DNA from: Welwitschia mirabilis
Taxonomy: Eukaryota; Gnetophyta; Gnetopsida; Welwitschiales
Direction: 5' to 3'
Assembly (NCBI GenBank): GCA_051453625.1
Contig: JBOZIK010000001.1
Span: 153,664,982-153,728,981, forward strand
Length of the DNA stretch: 64,000 bases
The translations under genes and the position numbers were made by a program. The stretch's first letter is position 1, and the number at the start of each line of letters is the position of its first letter. The notes below the pieces were generated by a model that did not search any database, had not been told where the DNA came from, and saw nothing but the letters and a program-made list of their open reading frames with translations. Below, piece by piece: positions 48,346-60,862 of the stretch.

Positions 48346-49595
48346 TGTTGTGCTACCAAATTATATGTATTTGATAGGATATTTTGAGTAGTTTACAGGA
48401 CATTAAATAGATGTATGATAAGTTTTAATGATAATTGAGAGATAAGATAAATGTCATAGAAACATGCAATCATCATTAGATTTAATAGCATTTAAAGCAA
48501 TTTACAATACTTCCTATTTAGAGTAACAGTCTTGTAATAAAAAAAGGCTAATGTAAAATGAGAAATACTTTATACATGTCCATCATCCATCTAATTGTCT
48601 AAACAATAGTATGAATGATAGAAACTCTTAAGCTAAAGAGGATGCATACTAGATCAATCTAGTAGTTAATGTGAAATTTATATGATAAGACATCATCTCC
48701 TATGACATCTAGATAATAAGAAAGATGATACTTGAAATAAATACTTTATCAAACTTTACCAAATTCTAGTCATATGGCTTGCATCTTCTTGCATGGTTGT
48801 TAGGGTTATTAGTACATCTATTTGTATATTTTAATTTTGGAGTTTTTTTCTAATAAGTATCTACTCTATCTTTGACTCTATTTTTTATCTTTGTTTGCAT
48901 TAAAAATTCTCATAACAGGAGCTCGAAGGGCCAAAGATCCATTCATTGTTATTATAGAGAGACAGCTTCCTTTCTTTTGGACTGTGTATCCTTCATTGAT
49001 GTGCTACTACTTTGTAACATGAATGATGATTTACTTTGAATTAAAACTCTATTTTCCTTTTCATATCTTTTATTTTGTTCATATCCCTTATAGTCTATAT
49101 TGCCTCTATTTCCATGATAAATTTTTTGATAATATAGATCATGACAGCAACCTTTGTTAAGAATAACATTATTAGTTTAGTGTATTACATTTAATTTCTT
49201 AAATTAATGTTGCATTATTTTTATATGTTGTTTGACATACTAGATAACTTAGATTTGTTTTGAGCTAGTGACAGCTTTTCTTAATTGATCTAGATTATAT
49301 AAGATTGATCTCCATGATAGGTTGATTTGGTAATTGGGTAGAAGTTACATTTAGCTTAGTCTTGTATTTCATTTTCATAATGTATTCATTTCTATTATTA
49401 TTTTATTCTACTTTAATATTACATATTGTTTCATTTTTTAAAATAATTCTCGTTTTTCTCACCTAATACTTCAATGATACTATGGCATTTGAATTACTTC
49501 CATCTATATTTTATGTTATGTTATGCAAAATCTATATATTTGTGATTTATAGGATTTATTTGAAGATGTAATGTTTGCACAAATGCATACCACAA
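48346..49595 (+). repeat. LTR, subfamily 1, 3' LTR of the chimeric element
   Basis: Purine tract AAGTGAGGGACTA (48333-48345), then TGTTGTGCTACCAAATTATA. It ends near GCATACCACAA. The decayed hairpin region is at 49146-49168 (CAACCTT-TGTT-AAGAATA). The stretch 47818-48332 before it is non-coding and holds a half-palindrome cluster at 48110-48145. Confidence 0.85.
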
Positions 49596-50463
49596 TAGTC
49601 ATCCTTTAGGAAAAACCTATAGAACAAATTTCATATAAGATAAAAATATAAGCCTAACAACAAAAAAAGAAAGAATTAAGGAATATAAAAGAATAAAACT
49701 ATTAAGAAAAATAAATTAAAATAAAATAAGCATAAACAAGGAAGTAAGAAACTAAAATGATAAATCAATAAGAATAAAACATAGCAGGACATTATTAATA
49801 AACATTAGGGATTCTTTTGATTAGCATTCAATATCTCATTCTTTCAAGAAATATTTTCAACATTGCTATGTAGTGAAGAAGTAAAAAAGAGAACTAAGCT
49901 TTTAATCTTATGTTTTCTCCTTAGGTAAGAAAGTTTGCATTAGCTATCTTTTTTTTCTCAATTTTAAGCTTGCTTCTTCATTGTATATATACTTAAAGAT
50001 AGATATTTGATTGAGTAGAATATTTTTAGTTTTTCATTTTTTTAACTTCTTTTTATGCTTTGTAATGCTTGCATGTTATTGGATCTAAGTGGAATTTCAA
50101 GTTGTAAGTTTACAAAGTAAAGAATTAAGGTGTGTTCTTAAGAAAAATACCTCTGTTCTAATTTTGAATCTTCAGGGATTGAGTTTGCTAGATTGTGAGG
50201 GGTACTCCATTTATACATAGTAATATGAGATTAGTGAAAAGCCATAAACCATAGTTCTATGATAAGCAATAAGGAGCTAGAGGTGTACCAATTCAACCCT
50301 ACAGGTATGAAGTATTCACATTAGAAAATCATGATATATCAATAAGAGTCCCATTGTTCTTTTACATGTAATTCATTTTATCTAGTTATTTGTTAGTTAT
50401 TCAAAGTATAACTTTTATTTGGAATTCATTCAACCTTTAGCTCTAAATTTTATAATTCATTTG
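49596..50463. other. Possible 5' LTR of a Ty1/copia element
   Basis: It lies directly before a copia-type PBS, so it should contain that LTR. No second copy is present to fix its start. No coding signal. Confidence 0.35.
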
Positions 50464-50489
50464 TGGTATCATAGTCGGTCCTCATAAAA

Positions 50490-51160
50490 AGGCATAAAAC
50501 CCTTAAGTGAACTACTATGAAGAGGTCCTCAACTACTATATCTTCACTCTTTAGTGGGACAAACTAAAAATATTTAAAGATGAGGTTGACAGTATAGTTA
50601 TAATCTATTAATTTTGAAATATAATAAAAATAGAAGTTGAATATTAACTCCTACAGAGCCTATCATAAATGTAGCTAGTATGTGCATTAAAAGCCCTAAG
50701 TGAAGAAAACATTGATCATGTACAAATAAAGATATCCATATATATAAAAGATAAATAACTATATATACCATGTTATTTCTCCTAAATAATTCAATGGATT
50801 TATTGATTGCAGTACTACAAAGGAGGTATGGGATGTTATCAAAGATACATATGAAGGTAATTCTTTAGTTAAATAGTATAAGCTATTGATTTGGACTAAT
50901 TAATTTGAAAACATCAAAATGAATGAAGGAGATAAAATTCATGAATACTTTACTAGAGTGAGTAACATAGTACATGCCAACTATGTAATTAGAGGAGACT
51001 TATTAGAGGAAAAGGTGATTCAAAAAGTAGTGAGATCACTTGTTCTAGCATATAAGTAGGAGACAATTACCATGGAAGAACCTAGAAACTTTATCATCAT
51101 GAAGTTTAAGGTAGTGCAAAGTTGTTTAATCACCTATGAAATAAAAGCTAATTGAAGATG
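50490..51160 (+). pseudogene. gag: Ty1/copia gag
   Basis: Matches the copia gag (UBN2-type) pattern: TTKEVWDVIKDTYEGNS at about 50815-50865, then KMNEGDKIHEYFTRVSNIV at about 50918-50975, LLEEKVIQKVVRSLVLAY at about 51000-51055, and a final ITYEIKAN. Three or four stops, otherwise well kept. The nucleocapsid part (about 51250-51700) is too decayed to show a zinc knuckle. Confidence 0.8.
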
Positions 51161-52059
51161 TAATTGTAAAATAAAAGTCCATGGGACATAAGACTAATAA
51201 CAATTAGAAGTAACATAATAAGTTCAAATATACCTTTTTTTTAAATGGTGATTAACTATAAAATATACTTGATGATAAAATTGATCTCATCTACAAGTTA
51301 ATGAAAAATATTCATTTTAGAAGAAATATAAAAATAAAATTTTATTCTTAATCTTTCATATCACAAAGAAATATTAAGAAAAAAGGTATAATATTTTAAT
51401 TATCTTTTAAAAGTGAGTTTTTAGATTTGAAATATTAGAATTTTATGGATAGAGATCATATTACCTTAGAATATTCAAGTGCTAACGTAATGCAAGAAAA
51501 ATGTTAAAAGAGATATTTTTACAAATAGAAGAATTTCTTTGTTTGCTTAAATAATGATGAATAGCCAAGACACTTTAACCAAAGAGAAAGATAAGTTAAA
51601 ATCTTAATAAATGTATGATTTAATTTTAGAATAGTTTATAAAATTACAAAAATTATGCACTAAAATAAAAAATATTTAATCTAATTAGTTAAGCTATAAA
51701 TAAAAAAGAAATATTACTTTAATCTAATAAGTAAGGATTAGTAAACTAACAAATGAGTTGACGAATGTCAAATAGAAAATACAAAATGCAAAGTACATAA
51801 ATAAGAGATTCATGTGAGAAAACATAATGTTAAACATCATTTTTGGTAAAGGTAGGATATGTAATAATAAAAGTAAATTTGGTAAAAATGAATCATCTAT
51901 ATGCCAATAAGAGAAAAATTTAAAGAACCTCTCCTCAAACTAGAAGCATACCCCAAGAAAACAAAAACACATTTGCCATAGATGAAATTAAAATAGATGT
52001 ATTAAGAAATATATGTAGGAAAATTACAAGAAGAAATAAATACTCAAGCATTATCGTAA

Positions 52060-52175
52060 CTTCGTTTTTGCTTAAATAACCTTATGGATTACAAAATAAA
52101 ACCTCTTATATGTAGATAGGAGTTGCTCAAGATACATGATGGAAGATAGATCAACTTTTACTTTTTTTATTAATT
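52060..52175 (+). pseudogene. Ty1/copia protease start, active site altered
   Basis: LYVDRSCSRYMMEDRSTF at about 52106-52160. The catalytic Asp (52114-52116) is followed by Arg-Ser where Ser-Gly is normal. The element is cut off shortly after. Confidence 0.7.
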
Positions 52176-52287
52176 GATACCATACAATTGATTTTTATTT
52201 ATCTCTCTTAGTGCATATCATAATCCTATCTTTAATATAAATTCTGTCTATCATATAGTACACACTAGTATGGTGAATAAATCAAAA

Positions 52288-54116
52288 TGTCATAATTTAA
52301 TGGTGTAAATTTATGCAATCCTAAAGTTCTTTAGGTAAACTTATAAATTAAATAACTTGTAGAAAACACACACTAGTATACATGGAAGTTCACTTGAATG
52401 TTATAATCCTAATGAAGAAATTAAGCTAAGAGTTAGAAAATTAATTTACAATATGTTTTTGGTCTTTTATATTATAAAAATTGAAAGTAAATAAATAAGT
52501 AAATGCAATGCAAGTGAATATAAATAAAATGCAAATGGATACAAAATAAACTCTTTTGAATCCTAATTCTTTTGTTACAAGGACTAGCTTCTCTATAACT
52601 TAGATCAATTAAGAAGAGTATTTAACTAGTTCTTAACTAAAATAAACTATGAGATCTACAAAGTAAAATATAAAATGTAAAGTGAAATGGAATGGAAAAG
52701 TAATGTAAATCTATTACTGAATAAGGTCAACCNNNNNNNNNNNNNNNNNNNNNNNNNNNNNNNNNNNNNNNNNNNNNNNNNNNNNNNNNNNNNNNNNNNN
52801 NNNNNNNNNNNNNNNNNNNNNNNNNNNNNNNNNNNNNNNNNNNNNNNNNNNNNNNNNNNNNNNNNNNNNNNNNNNNNNNNNNNNNNNNNNNNNNNNNNNN
52901 NNNNNNNNNNNNNNNNNNNNNNNNNNNNNNNNNNNNNNNNNNNNNNNNNNNNNNNNNNNNNNNNNNNNNNNNNNNNNNNNNNNNNNNNNNNNNNNNNNNN
53001 NNNNNNNNNNNNNNNNNNNNNNNNNNNNNNNNNNNNNNNNNNNNNNNNNNNNNNNNNNNNNNNNNNNNNNNNNNNNNNNNNNNNNNNNNNNNNNNNNNNN
53101 NNNNNNNNNNNNNNNNNNNNNNNNNNNNNNNNNNNNNNNNNNNNNNNNNNNNNNNNNNNNNNNNNNNNNNNNNNNNNNNNNNNNNNNNNNNNNNNNNNNN
53201 NNNNNNNNNNNNNNNNNNNNNNNNNNNNNNNNNNNNNNNNNNNNNNNNNNNNNNNNNNNNNNNNNNNNNNNNNNNNNNNNNNNNNNNNNNNNNNNNNNNN
53301 NNNNNNNNNNNNNNNNNNTGATCTAGATAAATTACAAAGTTGTCACTTTAAACTATGATTAATGTAAACTATAAGGGACATATAGAATTAAAATGAAATA
53401 GCAATTGTATTGATTCAAAAGAGTATTTGGATTAACTCAAGAACTTACATACACTTACAAATAGAATAATAGCATGTTAACAAAAGAGGCTCAGCCTAAC
53501 ACCAAGGAAACTTCTTTCTGTATCTTTGCATGAATCTCTTATCCTTTAATCTTCTGTCACAAGCGTATAAATTACAAAAGAAATAAATAAGAATACAAGA
53601 GGACAAGGGTATTTATAGTTTTTCATTAAGGTTCTAGAAATTAGATCCTTGAAATCAGGAAGAAAACCCCTAACAGCCCACATGAGTTGCTTGAACCCAT
53701 TATAAAGATATTTCTTTCCAACCATATAAAATAGCTATTTTATTAACTATCATTGGGACAACATGAGGGACTTCATCCTATGTCAAAATATCTTCATGCC
53801 CTATTGTCAGCCCCACAGCTTCTGTTCATATCAGTAGTGCCATGCTACTACCTATTATGGGGATGACATATGGGATGATAGTCTTTCTTATCTCCAATCT
53901 CAAAGGTAAATTAGTCTCTTGCATCATGAAATCTTATTCCAAATATGTAGTGTTAGAATAAACCTGAGAAACCATCAAATATGCTAAGAATCACATGTTT
54001 TATTAATCATCCTATCAGATCTCCATAATCATCAATATTGCATTTAAACCTGTGTAAATGTTCTGCAAAAGCACTTAAAATAAACCATCAAATTCCTACA
54101 AATTAGCATCACAACA
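52288..54116 (-). repeat. LTR, subfamily 3, 3' LTR (contains a 586-N gap)
   Basis: On the minus strand it starts TGTTGTGATGC after a purine tract (about 54117-54133, AAGTAGGGAGCTA) and ends near 52288. It matches the LTRs at 59997 and 61916. The N run 52733-53318 lies where those LTRs carry only about 19 bp, the loop and second arm of the LTR hairpin. The open frame across the N run has no meaning. Confidence 0.85.
52733..53318. other. Assembly gap, 586 N
   Basis: Flanked by GGTCAACC and TGATCTAG, which lie only 19 bp apart in the LTR at 59997. Confidence 0.99.
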
Positions 54117-54133
54117 TAGCTCCCTACTTAGCC

Positions 54134-55545
54134 TTGTTAGTCCTTGACAAAGTAAGCAATCAACTAGATTGAGAGCTAATTTAACTAAGAGATAATAATG
54201 CTAAAAAGATGTAAATTGAGTTCCATTAAATCATGTAAGAAATGATATCACAAGCAAATAACCGATTCACATGCTGAAAGATTTCCCTAAGTCCCCCTAC
54301 TTAAGCATGTTACTATAGAATAAATGAATGCTATACACATATGGAGATCATAAAAATGTAACTTTGATGGATCATGGAATGAAAATGTATATGCATATTA
54401 CAGAAATAGTGATAATGGACTAATGTAATAGATTTTAGTAGTGATATCTTCCAAAATGTGATGTATTTAAGTTCATTAGTATCATTGTAAGAATAAAGAA
54501 CAATAGTAGACATAGCATTTTTTTAGATGATCTAAAACATGGCTATGGAAAAACTTATAAGTGTGTTATTGGATTCTACAAGATAAATTTCATGAATTTT
54601 CCATCAATTAATTCAAATAACATGAAAAAAAAATCAAAACAACCCATCATAAATTTAGATTATGAAGGATTAGAATATGAAAAATTTGTATTGAAAACCA
54701 TAGAATAATGCCCAGAAAGATGTCCTATCCCCCCTATAGGAGAAGCAAGACATCCCAAATTACATCAAGAATAAATAATGAGTGCTATCCCCTATGTCAT
54801 TAGGATGACAAGAATGGGATAATAGTAATCAAATAAGCTATTTGGTGGAAAACATAAAACCAATAAGAAAACATATAAAAATAACAGAAAGATAATAGAA
54901 AAAAAGAAAAAGTAAAGACATAGCTTAAAGAACATCCTTATGATCAAGAAGGAAAAATTTAAAGTAGAAGAAAATGCACTAAGTGGAAATAAGAAATGCT
55001 CAAAGACTTCCTCAATGTGTCTGAACTCATGGAAAAGAAGAACTAGAACTTATCAGATCATGGGAACTTGTTAGAAGGAAAGCAATGGTCCTCTAAAGAA
55101 ATTATAAATAAACATCAACAAGGAACTAGAAAATTATTAGATCCATACTATGATGCTAAAAAGTATGTAAAATGACTTTGAAAAATCCAATAAGCAACTA
55201 AAGAAAAATAAAAATGAAAATGGACAACTAGGAATATGAAGCAAATTGCTTTCTTATCCTAAATGCTATCCTAACAAATTCCCTTGCCAACAATCATAAA
55301 ATCACTTGATAAAAGATGCATGATAGTATGTAGAAATTATAAAGTACCACTCAATTAAGCAATTATTATGACAATTTTAAGTATGTCTAATGTTATCAAG
55401 TAATGAATGATAAGATAAAAAGTTGTTTAAGATAGGAACTTATAGGCTACCATATCAAAACAACACTAGAATCCAAAAAAGTAGAGTGATCATGTGAAGT
55501 ACTAAAAATAAATAAATAAAAAATGATTCTAGAAAACAAGAAATG
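54134..55545 (-). other. Spacer where the third ORF should be; ORF absent
   Basis: 1.4 kb between LTR and conserved block with no REFY, LHRGLIHN or other third-ORF motif. A GTCATTAGGATGACAAG-type half-palindrome lies at about 54797-54815. Confidence 0.55.
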
Positions 55546-55549
55546 CCTC

Positions 55550-55780
55550 TGATGACATCAGGGATACCACTGATCTCATAGCCTGAAAATGCAATTTATT
55601 TTTGCATGATAAGGGGATTATAACCACTGTCAAAGAAGTAAGAATCTACACAACATGACCAATTGACCCCCTAGTGGAGTTCTCGTATCTACCATATCAT
55701 ACTACCAAATGCTCCTCTTGGGAATATTTACCCTGGTGTGCTTACATTAGGACATCATGATGATCATGTTTTGGAGATGT
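55550..55780 (-). other. Conserved non-coding block (copy 7)
   Basis: On the minus strand it has the AACTCCACTAGGGGGTCAAT core and ends with CATCAGAGGCATTTCTTGTT. A T-rich run (55801-55840) follows. Confidence 0.8.
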
Positions 55781-56149
55781 AACATGAAAGAGCATGGTCT
55801 CTCTTTTTTTCCTTTTTTTATTTTTTTTTTTTTTTTTTGTTGGTATCATTCTACATGACCAAGTACTTATAAGGGTAAAAATGAAGTAATGAGATAAGTA
55901 ACAAAGAAAGAACATGCAAAAAAAAACTAATTACCCACATCATTGAAAGAAAACAAAAGAACTAAGGCATCTTCCTTCTTAAATAAGGTTCATAGACATA
56001 CAAATGTTTGAAGATTAAATGAAGCTAATCTTATTATTAAAAATTCCCAAGTAAAATATTACTAATCATAAAAACTTTATAAGTAAATACATATGTCAAT
56101 TTAAAGATATTCAAGTGATAACATAATATTTACCTAAGGAATGAGTTAA

Positions 56150-57290
56150 GAAAAAATTTAGACAATGGCAAGAGGAAGGTCCTCCTTATGAAGAGGGGCT
56201 TCCAAAATAAGTGCTTCTATCATGTTCAAGGTTTCATCAGGAGATGATTCATAAATTTTTATCATTAGTCTTTTGGATTTCTCAAGTATTTAGATTGGAT
56301 ATTTCAATTGAGCCATTTAAGTGTACTTTTTCTATAAGATAAGGACTTAACCATTTATAAGTTAACTTGTTGTGTAAAAGATGTACTCAAGTGTTATACA
56401 AAAGGACAAATTGACTAGGTTAAACTATTTATGAATAATATTTTTATCATGTCTAAAACTTGGCTTGAGTTTTATGAATGAGTTAATGATATAAAGCATG
56501 AGTACATTTGTTTATCTAAATGATCCAGTTGGGCTAGTCAAATTTTAAGATTGTCATTCAAGTATATAAGGTTAAGTTGATGGATGTATTGATAAGAATT
56601 ATAGCAAACATGAATTAGTAATACACATGCACTTTATCGTATACAAGTTCATAGGGTGATAAACCTAGGGAATTTTGCCAAGTAGTATAGTAAGCCCAAA
56701 GAACATCATTAATTTTATAGGACCAAGTTTTCTTATTGATAGAGACTAATTTTCTAAGAATTTTTTTGATCTCTCTATTTGCATTTTTAGCTTGACCATT
56801 GGTTTGAGGATGATATGCATAAGCAATTCTATGTTCAACACTAGTGGATAAAAGAAGCTTTCAAAAAAGTTAATTAATGAAATTAGTTTCTTGATCACTA
56901 ATGATAATTCATGGAAAACCAAATTGTTGAAAAATATAAGTTTGAACAAAGTTGCAAATGGTTTAGACATCATTTTTGCTAGGAGAAATAACTTCAACTC
57001 ACTTAGTAACATCATCCACAACTCCAAGGATATAATTTCTCTCATGGAAAGGAGGTGTAATTGGGCTTATAAATTAAATTCCCTAATATTCAAAAGGTTC
57101 ATATTTAAGTATAGGTTTAAGTGACATATCATGAGAATAAGTTAGGCTACAATAGAGTTGACATGCATCACACTTTCTAAAAAAGTCAAATGAGTCTTTG
57201 AAAAAGATAGGCCAATAAAATCTAGAGTGAAAAATTTTCATGATGGTCTTTTGGCCACTATAGTGTTTTCCATGTATCCCACCATGATAA
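56150..57290 (-). pseudogene. Integrase, subfamily 3, catalytic Glu changed to Lys
   Basis: On the minus strand it starts inside the zinc domain, directly after protease. It reads a YWPIFFKDSFDFFRKCDACQ-like segment (C-x-x-C intact), then the first catalytic region with the Asp codon replaced by a stop, then IIISDQETNF (second Asp, about 56903). The third position, G-Q-A-K-N-A (56786-56788), has Lys instead of Glu. A C-terminal tail with LRLT/GSIEIS-like sequence runs to about 56290, then EAPLHKEDL to 56170. Confidence 0.8.
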
Positions 57291-57600
57291 CTAGGTATTA
57301 GATAATTCCTAATGGTCTCTTGATTGAGGTATCAGTTAATTCCAAGATGATCAGTGTAGGTTCAACTCTGTTTTCTAATCCAAGTCTTTTACATATGTGG
57401 AGAGGCATGATGTTTACACTTGCTTTTATGTCAATTAAAGTTTTTTTAATTCTTTTATTTCCTTCTAAGGTAACACTTACAGTTGCGGCCCCAGGGTCTT
57501 TAAATTTAGAACATTTTTACATAACTAAGTTGGAAATAGACTGGGTAAGAAAAAATTTACCAGGAATGATATATTTTTGCTTTTTCTTACTAAATCCTTT
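57291..57600 (-). pseudogene. Aspartic protease, subfamily 3
   Basis: On the minus strand: DPGAATVSVTLEGNKRIKK (about 57500-57445), then the active site DIKASVNIMPL where D-L-G-A-S is normal (Gly to Lys), then CKRLGLENRVEPT and TDTSIKRPLGII. From there it passes straight into integrase: the end of protease, RT and RNase H are deleted. Confidence 0.82.
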
Positions 57601-57755
57601 CATAACTTAGAATATTTAGGATTTTCGTGCAATAATTTCCAAAAGAATAGGTTGATGTTAACTTCTTACCTCAAACCTTTCAGGTGTTCATCAAAAGTAG
57701 AATTCATATTCAATCTATTAAGCTAAGGAGTAAATGATTTATTTCCTTTGTTTCC

Positions 57756-59354
57756 TTATGAAGTATTCCTAGTGGAGACCTTAGTAGGTGATATTGATGG
57801 AAGATAGTATGAATCTAGAATTTCCACATCATCTTCCTCATTTATTTCATTATTTTTAGAAGTTGAAACCCCATGGGTACGAGGTGTTATATCTTTTCCA
57901 CTTCTTGTCACCATTTTTAAATCTCTCATAACATCATTTGGGTTAGGCATTGGTTGAGATTCAAGAGATTCTTGTGGTCTTTGATTGGCAATCATAGTTT
58001 TTTAAAGCACATTTACTAAGTTTTCAATATTGCTATTGGTCTTTTTAGTGTTATTATTAGTTTCCTCTTACAATTTTTTCATCTCTTCTATGGATTCTCT
58101 AAGTGGATCATTCTAATTTTGTTGAAAATCAAGTTGAAAGTTGGGATTCTTGAATCTACTTTTAAATGGTTTTCATTGAGATTGTCCATCTAATTTTTGT
58201 TAAAGTTGTGGTTAACTTTTAAAATTAGATGTCTTTTGGTTGAAGGAACAAACTTCCTCAAACATCCTTTCCTTACAATTTGGTAATAAGGGATATTCTT
58301 TTGTTGGATGAGAGTTATCTTCACAATTTTCTCAATTTGAAGTTGATTTTTTATTTTTTACTACTTTTTCATCAACTATCATTTATGTATACTTCTCTAA
58401 AGTAGTAGTAAAATCTTTCATCAGATTGGTTGAGTCTTCTCTTTCTTCTTCCTTATCATGTTTCACTTCCTTTACGTCTTTTAAAATGTGATCTATTGTA
58501 CAATTTTCTTTAGTGGGTTTTGGCCAAGTTTGACTTATTTCTACCGAGTTTTATAACATACTTTAAGAATTTTCTACGCTTAAATTCAACAAGTTCCCAT
58601 CATAAGAAAAATCTACTAATTGCTTTGTTGAAGAATCCAATCCACTGTAAAATTAATCTACTAGCTCTTCTTTATGAACTTCATTAATAGGATTAGAATG
58701 GCTAGCAATTATAAAACATTCATAGGCTATTATATAATCCTCATAAGGTTGTTGTTAAAAGTTGGCTACTTCTTTTGTTCTCTTCCTCATAGAATTCTCA
58801 CTGAAAAATCATTTAATAAACACTTCTTATACTTGACTTCAAGGTTTAAGACTTTTATATGAGGTAGTTTTAAGCCAAAGTTTTGCTCTTCCTCTAAGTG
58901 TGAATAGAAAAATAATCATATAAGTATGGTCACTAATATGTTTCTTTCCATTTCCCGAGGTAAGTATAAGTTGTTCAATGTCAGCTAAATGTTGAAAAAG
59001 ATCTTCCTCTAGTTCCACCGAAAAAGTTGGATAAGCACTTAATTTTATTAATTGTATGTTGTCTCTAGGAGATAAATCAAAAGGATTTTAAATTTCACAT
59101 TTTCTATTTCTAATAAAATCCCTAAGAGTAATGTTTGCTTTTGATGAAAAAATTCCTATTATGATTGAAGTATTACATGAAATAACTTTATTTTATTTTT
59201 TCAATGATTTTGATATGTTCGACATGTTTAAAAAGTTAATATGATCTACTTCTATACTAAAATTTTCTTTTGCAAAATCTAATTCTAAAACAATAAAAGC
59301 AAAAAAAATCTTCTTCTTCAATTCTGAAAATTTGCATACCTAGGGTGTGCATAC
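57756..59354 (-). pseudogene. gag: gag, subfamily 3
   Basis: The first ATG in frame with the conserved part is at 59225 (MSNISKSLKK). The aligned copy at 61311 shows that the frame may start upstream, through the 26-N gap. Conserved pieces: NPFDLSPRDNIQ (about 59085), GNGKKHISDHTYM, the gag core with AYECFIIASHSNPINE and FYSGLDSSTKQLVDFSYDG (about 58690-58600). At the end is the linker to protease, RPQESLESQPMPNPN and MVTRSGKDI (57995-57890), the latter typical of Athila gag-pol. The piece 57995-57756 is open. Several stops before. Confidence 0.83.
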
Positions 59355-59380
59355 NNNNNNNNNNNNNNNNNNNNNNNNNN
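59355..59380. other. Assembly gap, 26 N
   Basis: In the parallel copy at 61250-61310 the same place holds about 43 bp. Confidence 0.99.
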
Positions 59381-59975
59381 TTTCAAATCAGGTTCCATTC
59401 TCTCTAATATTTTGTCTTTTTACCAGAAATCACCATGTCCCTGTATGCTCAATCAACAAATAAAAAACTGAAATAAAAAACAATAGACAGTCATCTGCTT
59501 GGTCGTAGGAATGACAAGAAGGATGATGATCATAGTAACAAAAATCCAAAACTACAAAAATGCTCTAATAAAAAGAAATTAGACTATCATCTAGACTATG
59601 ATGGGGATGACAAGAAGGATGATAATGTATTTAAACTCATATAAAAGAAAATATCAAAATGAAGAAAAATAAAGGACTATCGTCTTAATTATCATGTAGA
59701 TGATAGACATAATGACAATTTTATTACTAGAAAAACAAAGAAAAATTATAAAAAATAAAAAATAATTTTAAAATTTTAAACTATCATGCCAATGTCATAG
59801 AAACGACAGAGAGAATAATAGGATCCCTAAGACAAATTGCAAAAAATAAAATTACACAAAAATAAATCTACTTTAAACAATACTAGAAATACAGCATTAA
59901 TTTAAATAAATAACTTGAATAATAGATCCAAGATACTTATCTAATTAATGATAATTCTTTAACTCCTTGCGACCT
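59381..59975 (-). other. Leader between PBS and gag, subfamily 3
   Basis: Non-coding. It has repeated pairs of half-palindromes (GACTATCATCTAGACTATG, then GGGGATGACAAG, about 59490-59800). Confidence 0.55.
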
Positions 59976-59993
59976 TTCCCAACAATGTTACCA
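59976..59993 (-). other. Primer-binding site for tRNA-Asp, subfamily 3
   Basis: The minus strand reads TGGTAACATTGTTGGGAA. All but one of its differences from the tRNA-Asp complement are C-to-T or G-to-A. Confidence 0.78.
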
Positions 59994-59996
59994 AAA

Positions 59997-60862
59997 TATT
60001 GTAATGTGAATTTACGCAATCCTAAAGTCCTTTAGGTAAAGCTAGAAATTGAATAACTTGCAGAAAACACATGCTAGTATAGATGGGAGTTCACCTAAAT
60101 GTCATAATCCCAATGAAGGCACTAGACTTAGAGTTAGAAAATTAATTTCTAAAAGTATTTTTAATATTTTTATCTTTGAATTACTGAAAGTAAATAATAA
60201 TGCAAAAATCAATGCAAGATGGATGGAGATGCAATGCAATGAATGGAAATGAAAATGAAGTAAATTATATGGAGATCTTAGATCTTCTATCACAAGAACT
60301 AGCTCTATATACTTCAAATCAATTAAGAAGAGTATGCACTAGTTCTTAATTAATATAAACTATAAGATCTACTAAGTAGAATATAATGAATGCAATATGA
60401 AAATGGAATGAAAAAGTAATGCAAATCTACTACTAATCAAGGTCAACCTTAACAAAGGTTGCCCTTATGATTTAGATAAATTACAAAGTTATCACTTTAA
60501 ACTATGATCAATGTAAACCATAAGGGACATACAGAATTGAAATAAAAGAATAATTGTATTAATTCAAAAGTATTTAGAAACATTACATCCACTTACAAAT
60601 AGAATAATAGCATCTTAATGAAAGAGACTTAGCCTAACACTAAGGAAGCTCCTTTCTATAGCTTTGGATGGACCTCTTGTCCTTCAATCTTTTATCACAA
60701 GTATATCAGGTATAAAATATGGAAACAGAAATAAAATATGAAAAGGGTATTTATAGTTTTGCATTGAAGTTCTAGAAATAAAATCCTAAAAGTCATAAAA
60801 GAAAACCTAATAGCCCACATGAATCACTTAACCCCATTAGAAACGTTTTTTTTTTTTTTTTT
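59997..60862 (-). repeat. LTR, subfamily 3, 5' LTR, cut by a gap
   Basis: Ends three bases before the PBS and aligns with 52288-54116 and 61916-63159. The hairpin at 60444-60461 (CAACCTT, loop AACA, AAGGTTG) reads in the element's own orientation with loop TGTT, as in subfamily 1. A T run ends at the gap. Confidence 0.85.

Larger units (their letters stand above)
50464..52175 (+). mobile_element. Ty1/copia element, 5' part (PBS, gag, start of protease)
   Basis: The PBS at 50464-50476 (TGGTATCATAGTC, close to TGGTATCAGAGC complementary to initiator tRNA-Met) is followed by gag and protease. It ends where the LTR at 52288 begins; integrase and RT are absent. Confidence 0.75.

Noticed and set aside
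52687-53358. 223-codon open frame
   Set aside because: Almost wholly N; an artefact of the gap inside an LTR.
55801-55840. Poly-T run as a LINE or SINE poly(A) tail
   Set aside because: No LINE or SINE sequence or target duplication beside it; it sits at the edge of the conserved block where other copies have T- or CT-rich runs.
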